Shown piece after piece: positions 6,877 through 13,423 of a stretch of DNA of 13,423 nucleotides (within the stretch, counting starts at the first letter, position 1; every line of letters begins with the position of its first letter). A program made the translations under genes and the position numbers. The notes beneath the pieces were generated by a model that worked only from the letters and a program-made list of their open reading frames with translations, made no database searches and was not told the origin of the DNA. This DNA is from Planctomycetales bacterium (GTDB lineage Bacteria; Planctomycetota; Phycisphaerae; SM23-33), in NCBI GenBank assembly GCA_030642005.1, contig DAOWOP010000062.1, positions 1-13,423 on the forward strand. Direction: 5' to 3'.

Positions 6877-7757
6877 CCTCCCCCAACGGACTGACACAAT
6901 ATCTCGTAGAAGACGCTGTTTTCCTGCTCGAACTCGATGGTGTGAGCGGCGTCAAGCCGGCGGATTCGCACGGGTCTGTCTGCCAGCCAATCCAGCAGGT
7001 CGCATGTGGCGGCGTTGTCGATGATCCGGTCCCGACCGGCCAGGATTAACGTCGTGGGAACCTTCAGCGCCCGCTCGCCAGCGCGGGCGATAATCCGGTC
7101 CAGCCTGAATGAAGCGAGCATAAAGCGAGCGGTGGCGCGACCCAGGCGGTGCGGGTCGTTCAGCAGATACTCCCGCATCTCAGGGTTGTCCGTAAAAAGG
7201 GATACATCATTAAGCGGGATGTCGAAATACGCGCCAGGCCGGAAAATCAAAGCGACCAGTATGGCCAGTTTGGTCGCTATCGAAACATCCACCTGCGGCG
7301 TCAGCCCCGGCGCGACGAGCGTCAGTGAATCAATGTTCGCAACGTCCGCCCGCAGCGCGTACGCCGTCAGCAGTTTCCCGCCCCAACTGACGCCCAGCAA
7401 GGCGAGGCGTTCAGCGCCGGTCGCCTCCAGGACGTACCTGACGGCGACATCGACATCATCGAGGAGTTGATCCGCCGAGTTCGCGTCGCCCCTTCGCGCC
7501 GTCGCCGTCCCGTTGCCGCGGCGCGTTACCTGAAAGACCTCGCTGCCGGAGCGCCCAAGCGCCTGGGCGGAACCTGTGAACCAGCCGGGGTGAGACTGGA
7601 TACCGTGAACGTACAAAACCGGAACCCCGGCCTTTTGCGGAGGATGATGATGCAGCACCAGCGTCTCCTGCCCGTCGGAGAGTTTCAGCATCTCGGACGT
7701 TACGGGCACGTCGTCGGCGAGTCGGTGTGCAAAGGTGAGTTTTTCTGAATCGGACAC
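6870..7757 (-). CDS. Alpha/beta hydrolase (serine aminopeptidase S33/lysophospholipase-like)
   Basis: A 295-residue cytoplasmic enzyme with the full alpha/beta-hydrolase layout: oxyanion-region HG motif in LYVHGIQSH (about 48-56), RRGNG (79-83), nucleophile elbow GVSWGG (Ser124), acid in LAGRDRIID (Asp243, or Asp247), and His272 in DAAHTIEFE. A lid-like stretch spans about 155-225. The substrate is not predictable; esters, acylglycerols or peptides are all possible. The frame opens with GTG 7757 (another ATG at 7761 is in a different frame). AGGGA about 8 nt upstream supports GTG and comes from a GGGATTA-type word. It is divergent from a DUF5658-like gene only about 47 nt away. Its stop (TAG, 6870-6872) lies inside a copy of the repeat, so the natural C-terminus may have been altered by the repeat. 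Confidence 0.88.
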   Translation of the reverse strand: MSDSEKLTFAHRLADDVPVTSEMLKLSDGQETLVLHHHPPQKAGVPVLYVHGIQSHPGWFTGSAQALGRSGSEVFQVTRRGNGTATARRGDANSADQLLDDVDVAVRYVLEATGAERLALLGVSWGGKLLTAYALRADVANIDSLTLVAPGLTPQVDVSIATKLAILVALIFRPGAYFDIPLNDVSLFTDNPEMREYLLNDPHRLGRATARFMLASFRLDRIIARAGERALKVPTTLILAGRDRIIDNAATCDLLDWLADRPVRIRRLDAAHTIEFEQENSVFYEILCQSVGGGR

Positions 7758-7774
7758 CCATTAATCCCTATAAT
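7745..7774 (+). promoter_or_regulatory. Candidate promoter for the DUF5658-like gene, with repeat-derived -10
   Basis: An exact TATAAT (7769-7774) lies 31 nt before the ATG at 7805, with CTGAAT (7745-7750, 3 of 6 to TTGACA) 18 nt upstream. The -10 is embedded in TTAATCCCTATAATT, a remnant of the GGGATTA repeat. The other strand of this word gives the AGGGATTA in front of the hydrolase GTG, so the remnant may serve both divergent genes. Confidence 0.38.
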
Positions 7775-7804
7775 TAAAGTTAAAGCCATTTCAGCCCATT
7801 GCCG

Positions 7805-8227
7805 ATGCGTGATTTTATGGAGCAGAACCGGGGCATTGTGCAAACAACCCCAGCCGAAGGTCGGTTTGTACCCATTCGCCGCCGACATCGACTGTGGAGG
7901 TGGATCAAACAAGCCCGCGACGACCCGAGCGCCCGCCGCGCCAGGCGGGTTATACTTATGCTCCTGCTGCTCTGGGTAATCAACGCCTTCGACCTGGTCT
8001 TCACCCTGCTGGCTGTCAGGACCGACAGGTTCGAAGAAGCAAATCCCATCGCAGCGCCACTGCTGGACAACCCCGGCCTGCTTGTAACCTTCAAGGTCCT
8101 CGCCGTATTGTTCGCCTCGATAATCATTCTCAAATTCCGCAGACGCCTGCTGACCGAAATCGGCTGCTGGGGGCTGTGCCTGACTTACACACTGGTTTCG
8201 GCCTGTTGGTGGCTGTACCATCAGTAG
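7805..8227 (+). CDS. DUF5658-like small membrane protein
   Basis: A 140-residue protein from ATG 7805. Other starts in frame are TTG 7799 and ATG 7817, and none has a clear Shine-Dalgarno site. An Arg-rich N-terminal cytoplasmic stretch (about 20-48) is followed by three hydrophobic segments (about 49-71, 91-110 and 117-139). Between the first two lie the features I associate with DUF5658: an Asp in the first helix (NAFDLVFT), an E-x-NP motif (EEANPIAAPLL, about 77-87) and a Lys at the start of the second helix (TFKVL). The function of this family is unknown. It is the only plus-strand protein gene here that I consider intact, ending against a hairpin shared with rodA on the other strand. Confidence 0.75.
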   Translation: MRDFMEQNRGIVQTTPAEGRFVPIRRRHRLWRWIKQARDDPSARRARRVILMLLLLWVINAFDLVFTLLAVRTDRFEEANPIAAPLLDNPGLLVTFKVLAVLFASIIILKFRRRLLTEIGCWGLCLTYTLVSACWWLYHQ

Positions 8228-8231
8228 CGAC

Positions 8232-8310
8232 TCAGCGTTCAGCAATCAGCGTTCAGCAGTCAGCAAAAGAAAAAACTGAATGCTGATGGCTGACTGCTGA
8301 CTGCTTTTTT
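8232..8310. terminator. Bidirectional terminator built from CAGTCAGC-type short repeats
   Basis: Between the convergent DUF5658-like and rodA stops, CAGCAGTCAGC (8254-8264) pairs exactly with GCTGACTGCTG (8289-8299). On the plus strand the hairpin region ends in TTTTTT (8305-8310), as in an intrinsic terminator. The left arm is preceded by imperfect direct copies of the same word (GTTCAGCAATCAGC, 8237-8253), and the right arm by ATGCTGATGG, so several registers can pair. The loop contains an A-run that reads as T-run on the minus strand, possibly serving rodA. Confidence 0.65.
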
Positions 8311-9627
8311 CTATCCTTTTCGTCTTCGTTCCCAATTGAACAGCGGTCCGTAGGCCGCTGGTTCGATGAGCCTCCTCCTGCCGTATTCAAACGGTTTAGG
8401 TCCCAGAAGGATAGGCCTTCGTTGAGCGACATTTATCAGCAGCCCCATCGCCACGCAGTTGACCAGCATACTCGATCCGCCGTAACTGACCATAGGCAGC
8501 GTCATTCCGGTAATCGGCGCCAGCCCCATAGTCATACCGACGTTAATCAGCACCTGCGCCAACAACAGTCCCAGCACGCCCACCACCAGCAGGCGTCCGA
8601 AAGGATCATCGGTCGTGCCGGCAATCTCGGCGCCGCAGAAGAAGATCGCCAGGTAAATCAACATCACGCCCACACACCCCATAAACCCCCACTCGCCGCC
8701 GATGACAGCGTAGATAAAGTCGGTGTGGTCGTCGGGCAACATGCGGAAATACAGGTTCTTCTGCTCCATGATGTCCTGGCCTCGCAACCTGCCGGAACCG
8801 AGGATGATCATCGAATTCTGAAGTTGAAACCCTCTGTTCCTGCTCACCTCCACAAGCGGGTCAGGCTGCATCAGCCAGCCCTCGATGCGGGAGAGTTGGT
8901 GGTGCTTCATAATCACCAGCGGAGCGGCGGAGATAACATACTCTTTCTGCCCGATCCTGCCATGCCAGTACGCCAGTACCTTTCGCTCGGCGACGGCTGA
9001 AGGGGTCTGGTGAGTAACGTTTCGGGGCACGGGAAAGAATATCACCGCAACGGCAATGGCGACGACCGCCGACAAATGCCGCAGTTTCGCCCCGGCCAAA
9101 AAGAGCATTACAAACAACGCCGGAAACAACAGCAGCGTCGTGCCAAGGTCCGGCTCGATCAATATCAGCGCCGCCGGAATGAGCGTCAGTATAAACGGGA
9201 CCAGAAGTCCGCGAAATCGGCGGTAGTTGTCCCTGTATCGCAGGTACCACGCCAAGGCCAGGATGTAAGTCAGTTTGGCCAGTTCGCTGGGCTGGACCAT
9301 GAAGAACTTCAGATTAATCCACCTGTGGCTGTTCCGGTTCGCCGGGAGAAACAATACGAGAACCAGCAGGCCCAGATTCAGCGCAAAGAACAGGTACGCA
9401 CTGCGTCCGATACGCTGGTACGGAATAATCGTCGCGACGATAAGACCCAGCACGCCGACCGATACGTAAATCATCTGGCGGACGGTGCTGCCGCGGTGTA
9501 ACGAATCAGACGCCTCGGCGTGTTCGGCGACCCTGACAGAAAGGACGCTGACGACCATCAGGGCTGCCATCGCCATGATAATCGGCCAACTTACTCCACG
9601 AAGATATGTTCTAAGCCATCCAAACAT
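8311..9627 (-). CDS. rodA: RodA, SEDS-family peptidoglycan glycosyltransferase
   Basis: Polytopic inner-membrane enzyme that polymerises lipid II into glycan strands for cell elongation, working with PBP2. From ATG 9627 it has 438 residues. SEDS signatures, in order: RWINLKFFMVQPSELAKL (about 102-119), EPDLGTTLLL (about 158-167), LPDDHTDFIYAVIGGEWG with the catalytic-type Asp303, and MTLPMVSYGGSS (about 375-386). The usual GEEWG/EELG area reads GGEWG. It is longer than E. coli RodA (370) because of a roughly 35-residue insertion around 201-237 before the large periplasmic loop, plus a basic C-terminal tail. The frame reaches TTG 9645, but ATG 9627 has a nearby GGA. It lies downstream of mrdA across a repeat-containing 214-nt gap, so it may have its own promoter. 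It ends at the shared terminator. Confidence 0.95.
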   Translation of the reverse strand: MFGWLRTYLRGVSWPIIMAMAALMVVSVLSVRVAEHAEASDSLHRGSTVRQMIYVSVGVLGLIVATIIPYQRIGRSAYLFFALNLGLLVLVLFLPANRNSHRWINLKFFMVQPSELAKLTYILALAWYLRYRDNYRRFRGLLVPFILTLIPAALILIEPDLGTTLLLFPALFVMLFLAGAKLRHLSAVVAIAVAVIFFPVPRNVTHQTPSAVAERKVLAYWHGRIGQKEYVISAAPLVIMKHHQLSRIEGWLMQPDPLVEVSRNRGFQLQNSMIILGSGRLRGQDIMEQKNLYFRMLPDDHTDFIYAVIGGEWGFMGCVGVMLIYLAIFFCGAEIAGTTDDPFGRLLVVGVLGLLLAQVLINVGMTMGLAPITGMTLPMVSYGGSSMLVNCVAMGLLINVAQRRPILLGPKPFEYGRRRLIEPAAYGPLFNWERRRKG

Positions 9628-9645
9628 CACAGTCCAATTTTGCAA

Positions 9646-9841
9646 AGGTTTCTCATGTATAAATCATTTAGCCAATTAGCTTAAACGCGTTTTTTCAAAT
9701 ACGAAATACGAATTTTCCAATGTTCAAAACACAGATTACAGAAACAGATATTTGTTTTTTTTACGTTTCGAATTTTGGTCATTTATATTTCGATATTGTT
9801 TCGTATTTCGTATTTCGATATTCGAATTTTGCGTAACGATT
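9646..9841. repeat. AT-rich gap with TTCGTATTTCG inverted repeats between mrdA and rodA
   Basis: AAATACGAAATACGAA (9697-9712) is exactly inverted as TTCGTATTTCGTATTT (9800-9815), with an 87-nt AT-rich spacer including an eight-T run. More diverged TTTCGATATT words lie at 9787-9797 and 9814-9825. No gene is seen. On the minus strand a -10-like TATACA lies about 40 nt before rodA, with only a weak -35 (TTAAGC) 17 nt upstream, so a rodA promoter is possible but unproven. The hairpin could alternatively end or dampen mrdA transcription. Confidence 0.75.
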
Positions 9842-11785
9842 TCATTCATTCATATATCCGAAGGCCCGGCAAAGCCCAACGACCCGCCTTGCGATCGGTC
9901 CACAGGTCGGCCCGCCGCCGGTGTCGGAGTATTCAACCACCACCGCGAAGGCGATTCGCGGATTTCGATACGGCGCAAAGCCGGCGAACCAGGCGGTGTC
10001 GCCGCTGCAAACGACCGGCCCCCGGCGGTCGAGCGTCCCGTCGCCGTCGGAGTCAATCCTTATCCGCCGGTCAGGTGTCTCGGCTGTGCCCGTCTTGCCG
10101 CATATCTCAATCTCGGGGTCGCGAGCATGCTTATAGCCTGTGCCGGAAGTCGAATTGACGACTTTATACAAACCTTCCCGCACCAGTCGGAGATGTTCGT
10201 TGTCTATCGGCAGACGGCGAACAATCTGCTTGTTTTTCAACTCGCGGACCAGCAGCGGCGAGCGGAACTGACCGTCGCGGGCGATTGCCGCCATGGCGTT
10301 GGCGACGTGCATCGGCGTAGCAATAATCCGCCCCTGCCCGATAGCGAGGAACCTCGCCTCGCCTACACTCCTTACCCGCCGGGGATCGGGAAGATTGCCC
10401 GAACGCTCCCCCGGAAGCAGCGTTCCCGGCTTGTCGGCAAAACCAAACCGGCCCAGCCACTCAACCTGACGCCGAACACCAAGGGCCTCACCGACATTAT
10501 AAAAGAATACGTTGCAACTCTGCTCCAGAGCGCCCACGACGTTCAAATCACCGTGCCCCCTGTGATACTTCCATATCCAGCAGCGGAAGGCATTGGGGTT
10601 GTGGAGGTAGCCTTTGCAGTAGAATGTTTTTGTCGGCGTGATTACGCCGGTGCTCAGACCCGCCAGTGCGGCGATGGGCTTGACCGTCGAGCCGGGCGGA
10701 TACCGGACCGATACAGTCCGGTCCCACAACGGCAGGCGGACCTGATCCCTGCTAAGCCGACCAAACTCGCGGCGGTAGGTGTTCAGGTCGTACGTCGGCA
10801 GCGAGACCATCGCAAGGACTTCGCCGGTCAGCACGTCCAGTACCACGATCGCGCCGGGCCGGCCGAGGATGTCGGACAGGGCGCGCTGAAGTTCAATGTC
10901 AATCGTAAGATTCACGTCCGAACCGAAGCGTGCGGGTATCTTATCGAGCATCCGGCCTGTTCGCCGAAGCCGGCGATACCCCCTGCTGCCGCGAAGCAGA
11001 CCCTCGCAAAGCCTCTCGACGCCGTTTGCGCCGACGAGGTCGCCGGGGAGATTGCTGGCGAGTTTGGACTCGATGGGCACGTCGGCTCTCCACGTCGTCC
11101 TGGCCCGTTTGCCCTCCTGTCTCGTCAGCGGCCTGAGCCGCCCGATGACGTGGCAGGCGTCGTGCCGGCAGGGATACCGGCGTCGATGCGACGGGTGAAC
11201 CGAAGCGCCGACCATCTCGCCCAGACGGGATCGGACCTTCACGGCCGTCGCTTCATCCAGCCCCCCAACCACGGCGTGGGCAAGGTTTTCCTCCCGAATC
11301 GGGCCGCCGACACTGCGGCGAATCGCCTCGATGCGACGGACGGCGTTCTCGGCCTGACGTGAGATTTCGTTTCGCGTCGCCCCGGTCAATCCGCCTGCCA
11401 ACTCCCACGTCCGTTCGCACCGACGCTTGAAAATCTCCTTAGCCCGCTGCTCGGAAACTCCTTCCCGCTCCCTGAGGCGGCGAACCTGCCGGCGAACCCA
11501 TCGGCTGTAAGCCTTACGCTCAACGGCGGTCGAGCCGGGGCCTTTCAACATGCGATAGTCCAGACAGAAATCGAAGCATGGCTCGTCGTAAGCCAACACC
11601 CGCTCCTTGCGGTCCAGCACCTTGCCCCGGACCGTCGGCAGCAACTCGCCGTAAATCAACAGTTCCTCAGCGCGCCGGCGATACTGCGCGCCCTGAATCA
11701 ACTGCAAATGCGCAAGCCGACCAACGACCACGGATATGGCGGCTACAACCACCACGAGGAACACTTTCAGGCGTCGCTCATACAT
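9842..11785 (-). CDS. mrdA: Penicillin-binding protein 2 (elongation transpeptidase)
   Basis: Class B PBP that cross-links peptidoglycan during elongation, anchored by one membrane helix (about 8-27) with the catalytic part outside. The 647 residues show a pedestal/dimerisation domain (about 45-265, with TVRGKVLDRK at 51-60 and GANGVERLCEGLLRG at 252-266). The transpeptidase domain has all three motifs: STVK (Ser366, Lys369), SCN (Ser423, Asn425) and KTGTAE (Lys564). Two features are odd. An Arg-rich insertion (about 96-125) lies in the pedestal. An acidic loop DSDGDGTLD (578-586) follows KTG directly and fits the D-x-D-x-D-G-x-x-D pattern of dockerin/TSP3-type calcium loops. ATG 11785 lies 3 nt after the mreD stop, with GAGAGAAG upstream inside mreD, so the two are probably translationally coupled. 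Confidence 0.95.
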   Translation of the reverse strand: MYERRLKVFLVVVVAAISVVVGRLAHLQLIQGAQYRRRAEELLIYGELLPTVRGKVLDRKERVLAYDEPCFDFCLDYRMLKGPGSTAVERKAYSRWVRRQVRRLREREGVSEQRAKEIFKRRCERTWELAGGLTGATRNEISRQAENAVRRIEAIRRSVGGPIREENLAHAVVGGLDEATAVKVRSRLGEMVGASVHPSHRRRYPCRHDACHVIGRLRPLTRQEGKRARTTWRADVPIESKLASNLPGDLVGANGVERLCEGLLRGSRGYRRLRRTGRMLDKIPARFGSDVNLTIDIELQRALSDILGRPGAIVVLDVLTGEVLAMVSLPTYDLNTYRREFGRLSRDQVRLPLWDRTVSVRYPPGSTVKPIAALAGLSTGVITPTKTFYCKGYLHNPNAFRCWIWKYHRGHGDLNVVGALEQSCNVFFYNVGEALGVRRQVEWLGRFGFADKPGTLLPGERSGNLPDPRRVRSVGEARFLAIGQGRIIATPMHVANAMAAIARDGQFRSPLLVRELKNKQIVRRLPIDNEHLRLVREGLYKVVNSTSGTGYKHARDPEIEICGKTGTAETPDRRIRIDSDGDGTLDRRGPVVCSGDTAWFAGFAPYRNPRIAFAVVVEYSDTGGGPTCGPIARRVVGLCRAFGYMNE

Positions 11786-11788
11786 CGG

Positions 11789-12334
11789 TTATCTTCTCTC
11801 ACGGATCGGCGGCGCCGGCAGCAGAAACTTTCGCAGCCGACTCATCACCGCACAGACCAGAGGGGTCAGCATCGCAGTATAAATCGCCAGTCCCAGCGCC
11901 TGAAGGACCGGCCTGAAATATCCTCCGGCCGACCTGCCGCCGAGAAGGATGTCATAGACCGTCCACAGTTCATAAACAAACACACAGAAAACAAAGCCTG
12001 TAATTATCTGCGTCAGGGGCTTCTCGCGGAAAAAGACCTCGCGTATGCGGAAGATCCCCCAGCATCCGGCGGCGTACAGCAGCGCCAGCAGCCCCATGCC
12101 CGAACCGCTGATACTCAGGTCCACGGCAAAGCCCAGCACCCACCCGGCCAATGCGGCGTCCGTAGCGCTTGCAGCATACAGGGCCAGGAACACCGCCACC
12201 GCCGCAAGCAGTTCCGGGCCGACCCACCCGACCTCCGTGCGGAACCACAATAACTGCCCAGCCGTGGTCTGCACGACAACGCCCACCAGGGCAACGAGCA
12301 CCAAAATCCCAAAGTGATACCATCGCATTGTCAT
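11789..12334 (-). CDS. mreD: MreD-like rod-shape membrane protein
   Basis: A small integral membrane protein of the elongasome that bridges MreC and the synthetic enzymes. The 181 residues contain five or six hydrophobic segments (about 6-27, 38-62, 70-95, 105-125 and 140-165) and the weakly conserved MreD feature of an acidic residue in a membrane region (GFAVDLSISGSGMG, about 88-101). The family is poorly conserved in sequence, so the call rests mainly on size, hydrophobicity and position between mreC and mrdA. The ATG at 12334 follows the mreC TGA directly with no spacer; a second ATG at 12328 is possible. It ends basic (LPAPPIRERR). Confidence 0.88.
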   Translation of the reverse strand: MTMRWYHFGILVLVALVGVVVQTTAGQLLWFRTEVGWVGPELLAAVAVFLALYAASATDAALAGWVLGFAVDLSISGSGMGLLALLYAAGCWGIFRIREVFFREKPLTQIITGFVFCVFVYELWTVYDILLGGRSAGGYFRPVLQALGLAIYTAMLTPLVCAVMSRLRKFLLPAPPIRERR

Positions 12335-13315
12335 TCAACCCGTACCTCGATACGGAAGCACGATGTACACCTCTCGCAGCCGGTGCAGGTCGGCCAATGG
12401 CTCGACGAACACGGTAACGAAATGGGCGTCGCTCCTGTCTCGTTCGACCCGGCTGACGCGACCGATGGTCAGGCCCACCGGAAGCAGTCCGGTCGAGCCG
12501 TCCGACGTGAGGATGTCCCCGGCGCGTACGCCGTGATTGGCCGGCACGTGCTCCAGCACAACCTCGCGCCCGTTGCCGACGGCCTCAACGGGAATGGGCT
12601 TGCCGACGGGTTCAGGTCCGGGACCTCTGCCGCTGTGGGCAAAGGTGCGATTTTCCATCTCGCCGGTCGGAGTAGTCAGGTAGATTGTCCGCTGCCGGCC
12701 CGGCTCGACGAGTCGCCACAGCCTGGCCGGCATTTTGAAATGCGGGTCCGTTACAAGCAGCAGCGTTGCCGAACCGTCTGAAGAATCACTGATGCAGCCG
12801 ACGACGTAATTCCGTCCCAGGACGGTGAGTTTGTCGGGCAGGGGCGACGACCCGTGAAGGATTATGCGCGTGGTTACGAGGTCGCCTTGGCCTACTCCGC
12901 TGCGCCTGCCTGCGCCGACAAGCCGACGGTTGCGCAGCGCCAGCGGCTCGGCGGCGATAACGCGCGCGGGCAGCAGACGGCACCTGAATCCTTCGAGCGT
13001 CCCGTTCCACTTCGTAAGCGTTTGAATCTGCCGGCGCTGATGCTCGATCATCTGCTGCATCAGGAGTATCTGCCGGCGAAGGGCCTGGACCTTCTCGCTG
13101 TCGCCCGCCGACGTTGAAGCGGTCATTTCGTCAAGGCGTGTCCGCAGGTGCACGGTAACGTATGCGCCGGGCATGCTCACGGGGACCAGGACGCCGCGGA
13201 AGGCCCGGCGGCAAAGCCCGCGCACGCGACCGGCCGGCGGCGCCATCAGGGCTGCACTGAAAAGACACAACCCGACAAGAACCCATTTCTTCAGAGATTT
13301 ACCAGACAGTTTCAC
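12335..13315 (-). CDS. mreC: MreC rod-shape scaffold protein
   Basis: Membrane-anchored periplasmic scaffold that binds and activates PBP2 and links to MreB/MreD. From GTG 13315 there are 326 residues: one anchor helix (about 11-28), a coiled-coil segment (about 73-102, QALRRQILLMQQ and on), then the two-lobed beta domain with NRRLVGAGRRSGV (129-141), ATLLLVTDPHFKMPARL (about 183-199) and the C-terminal signature STGLLPVGLTIGRV (about 274-287). A Gly/Pro-rich linker (about 222-242, from the TGEMENRTF area) separates the lobes. The frame extends eight codons to TTG 13339, but GTG 13315 has AGGGG about 10 nt upstream. First gene of the mreC-mreD-mrdA unit; mreB often precedes it and would lie beyond the window. 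Confidence 0.92.
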   Translation of the reverse strand: MKLSGKSLKKWVLVGLCLFSAALMAPPAGRVRGLCRRAFRGVLVPVSMPGAYVTVHLRTRLDEMTASTSAGDSEKVQALRRQILLMQQMIEHQRRQIQTLTKWNGTLEGFRCRLLPARVIAAEPLALRNRRLVGAGRRSGVGQGDLVTTRIILHGSSPLPDKLTVLGRNYVVGCISDSSDGSATLLLVTDPHFKMPARLWRLVEPGRQRTIYLTTPTGEMENRTFAHSGRGPGPEPVGKPIPVEAVGNGREVVLEHVPANHGVRAGDILTSDGSTGLLPVGLTIGRVSRVERDRSDAHFVTVFVEPLADLHRLREVYIVLPYRGTG

Positions 13316-13339
13316 GCCCTTTGGCCCCTGGAAGCACAA

Positions 13340-13423
13340 ACCTTCACCGCCGACATCATACCGCTTTGAAAACTGAAAAAATAGTCCGCAAATTAAATGC
13401 TAAATGACAAATGATAAATGATA
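13340..13423. repeat. AT-rich upstream region of mreC with AAATGATAAATG short repeats
   Basis: The window end holds four imperfect 9-10-nt steps of AAATGnTAAATGACAAATGATAAATGATA type (13394-13423), running out of the window. On the minus strand TATGAT (plus 13355-13360), a -10-like word, lies about 40 nt before the preferred mreC start, but no convincing -35 is found. No gene seen. Confidence 0.5.

Noticed and set aside
7700..8245. Minus-strand frame of 181 codons over the DUF5658-like gene
   Set aside because: Composition is not protein-like, and the plus strand encodes clear membrane helices with the E-x-NP motif.
9752..11362. Long plus-strand open frame of 536 codons opposite PBP2
   Set aside because: It lies antisense to a gene with all PBP motifs, has a Pro/Arg-rich composition and shows no domain; it is a shadow of a GC-rich gene.

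Overview
The window looks like a bacterial chromosome segment, about 55-60% GC in genes with AT-rich gaps, probably from a Planctomycetota (Phycisphaerae-like) genome. I infer this from the Hanks-type kinase with a membrane anchor and long TPR-like tail, the small Tad-like pilus locus with divergent pilins, and gaps filled with short-motif repeats. No taxonomic marker settles it. Nearly all genes lie on the minus strand; one tRNA, one small membrane protein gene and one gene relic lie on the plus strand.

Right part (about 8.3-13.3 kb, minus): the cell-elongation (rod) cluster mreC-mreD-mrdA(PBP2)-rodA. The first three are tightly packed (0 and 3 nt apart). rodA is separated from mrdA by a 214-nt AT-rich gap containing an inverted repeat. 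These encode the scaffold (MreC, MreD), transpeptidase (PBP2) and glycosyltransferase (RodA) of lateral-wall peptidoglycan synthesis. PBP2 carries an EF-hand/dockerin-like acidic loop just after its KTG motif.

Middle part (6.1-8.3 kb): tRNA-Ser(CGA) followed by a perfect 19-bp palindrome. Next comes a 59-codon relic that appears to join the N-terminus of a four-helix-bundle (S23-type) protein to the C-terminus of a GxxExxY-type protein. It is flanked by a GGGATTA/GAA-rich repeat region. After this come an alpha/beta hydrolase (minus) and a divergent DUF5658-like membrane protein (plus).

Left-centre (2.9-6.1 kb, minus): a compact Tad/Flp-like pilus operon, tadA (ATPase), two Flp-like pilins, a prepilin peptidase and a TadE-like protein with two extra N-terminal membrane segments. 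There is no tadB/tadC, secretin, tadZ or tadG here, so the machine is incomplete or its other parts lie elsewhere. A plausible sigma70-type promoter precedes tadA.

Left end (1-2.6 kb, minus): a Ser/Thr kinase with all catalytic motifs, one membrane segment and a TPR-like extracytoplasmic tail that runs off the window. It is separated from the tad operon by 316 bp of tandem and inverted copies of the GGGATTA repeat.

The most unusual signal is that repeat family. Copies sit directly after the tadE-like stop, supply the hydrolase stop codon, and place an exact TATAAT upstream of both the kinase and the DUF5658 gene. One array abuts the chimeric gene relic.
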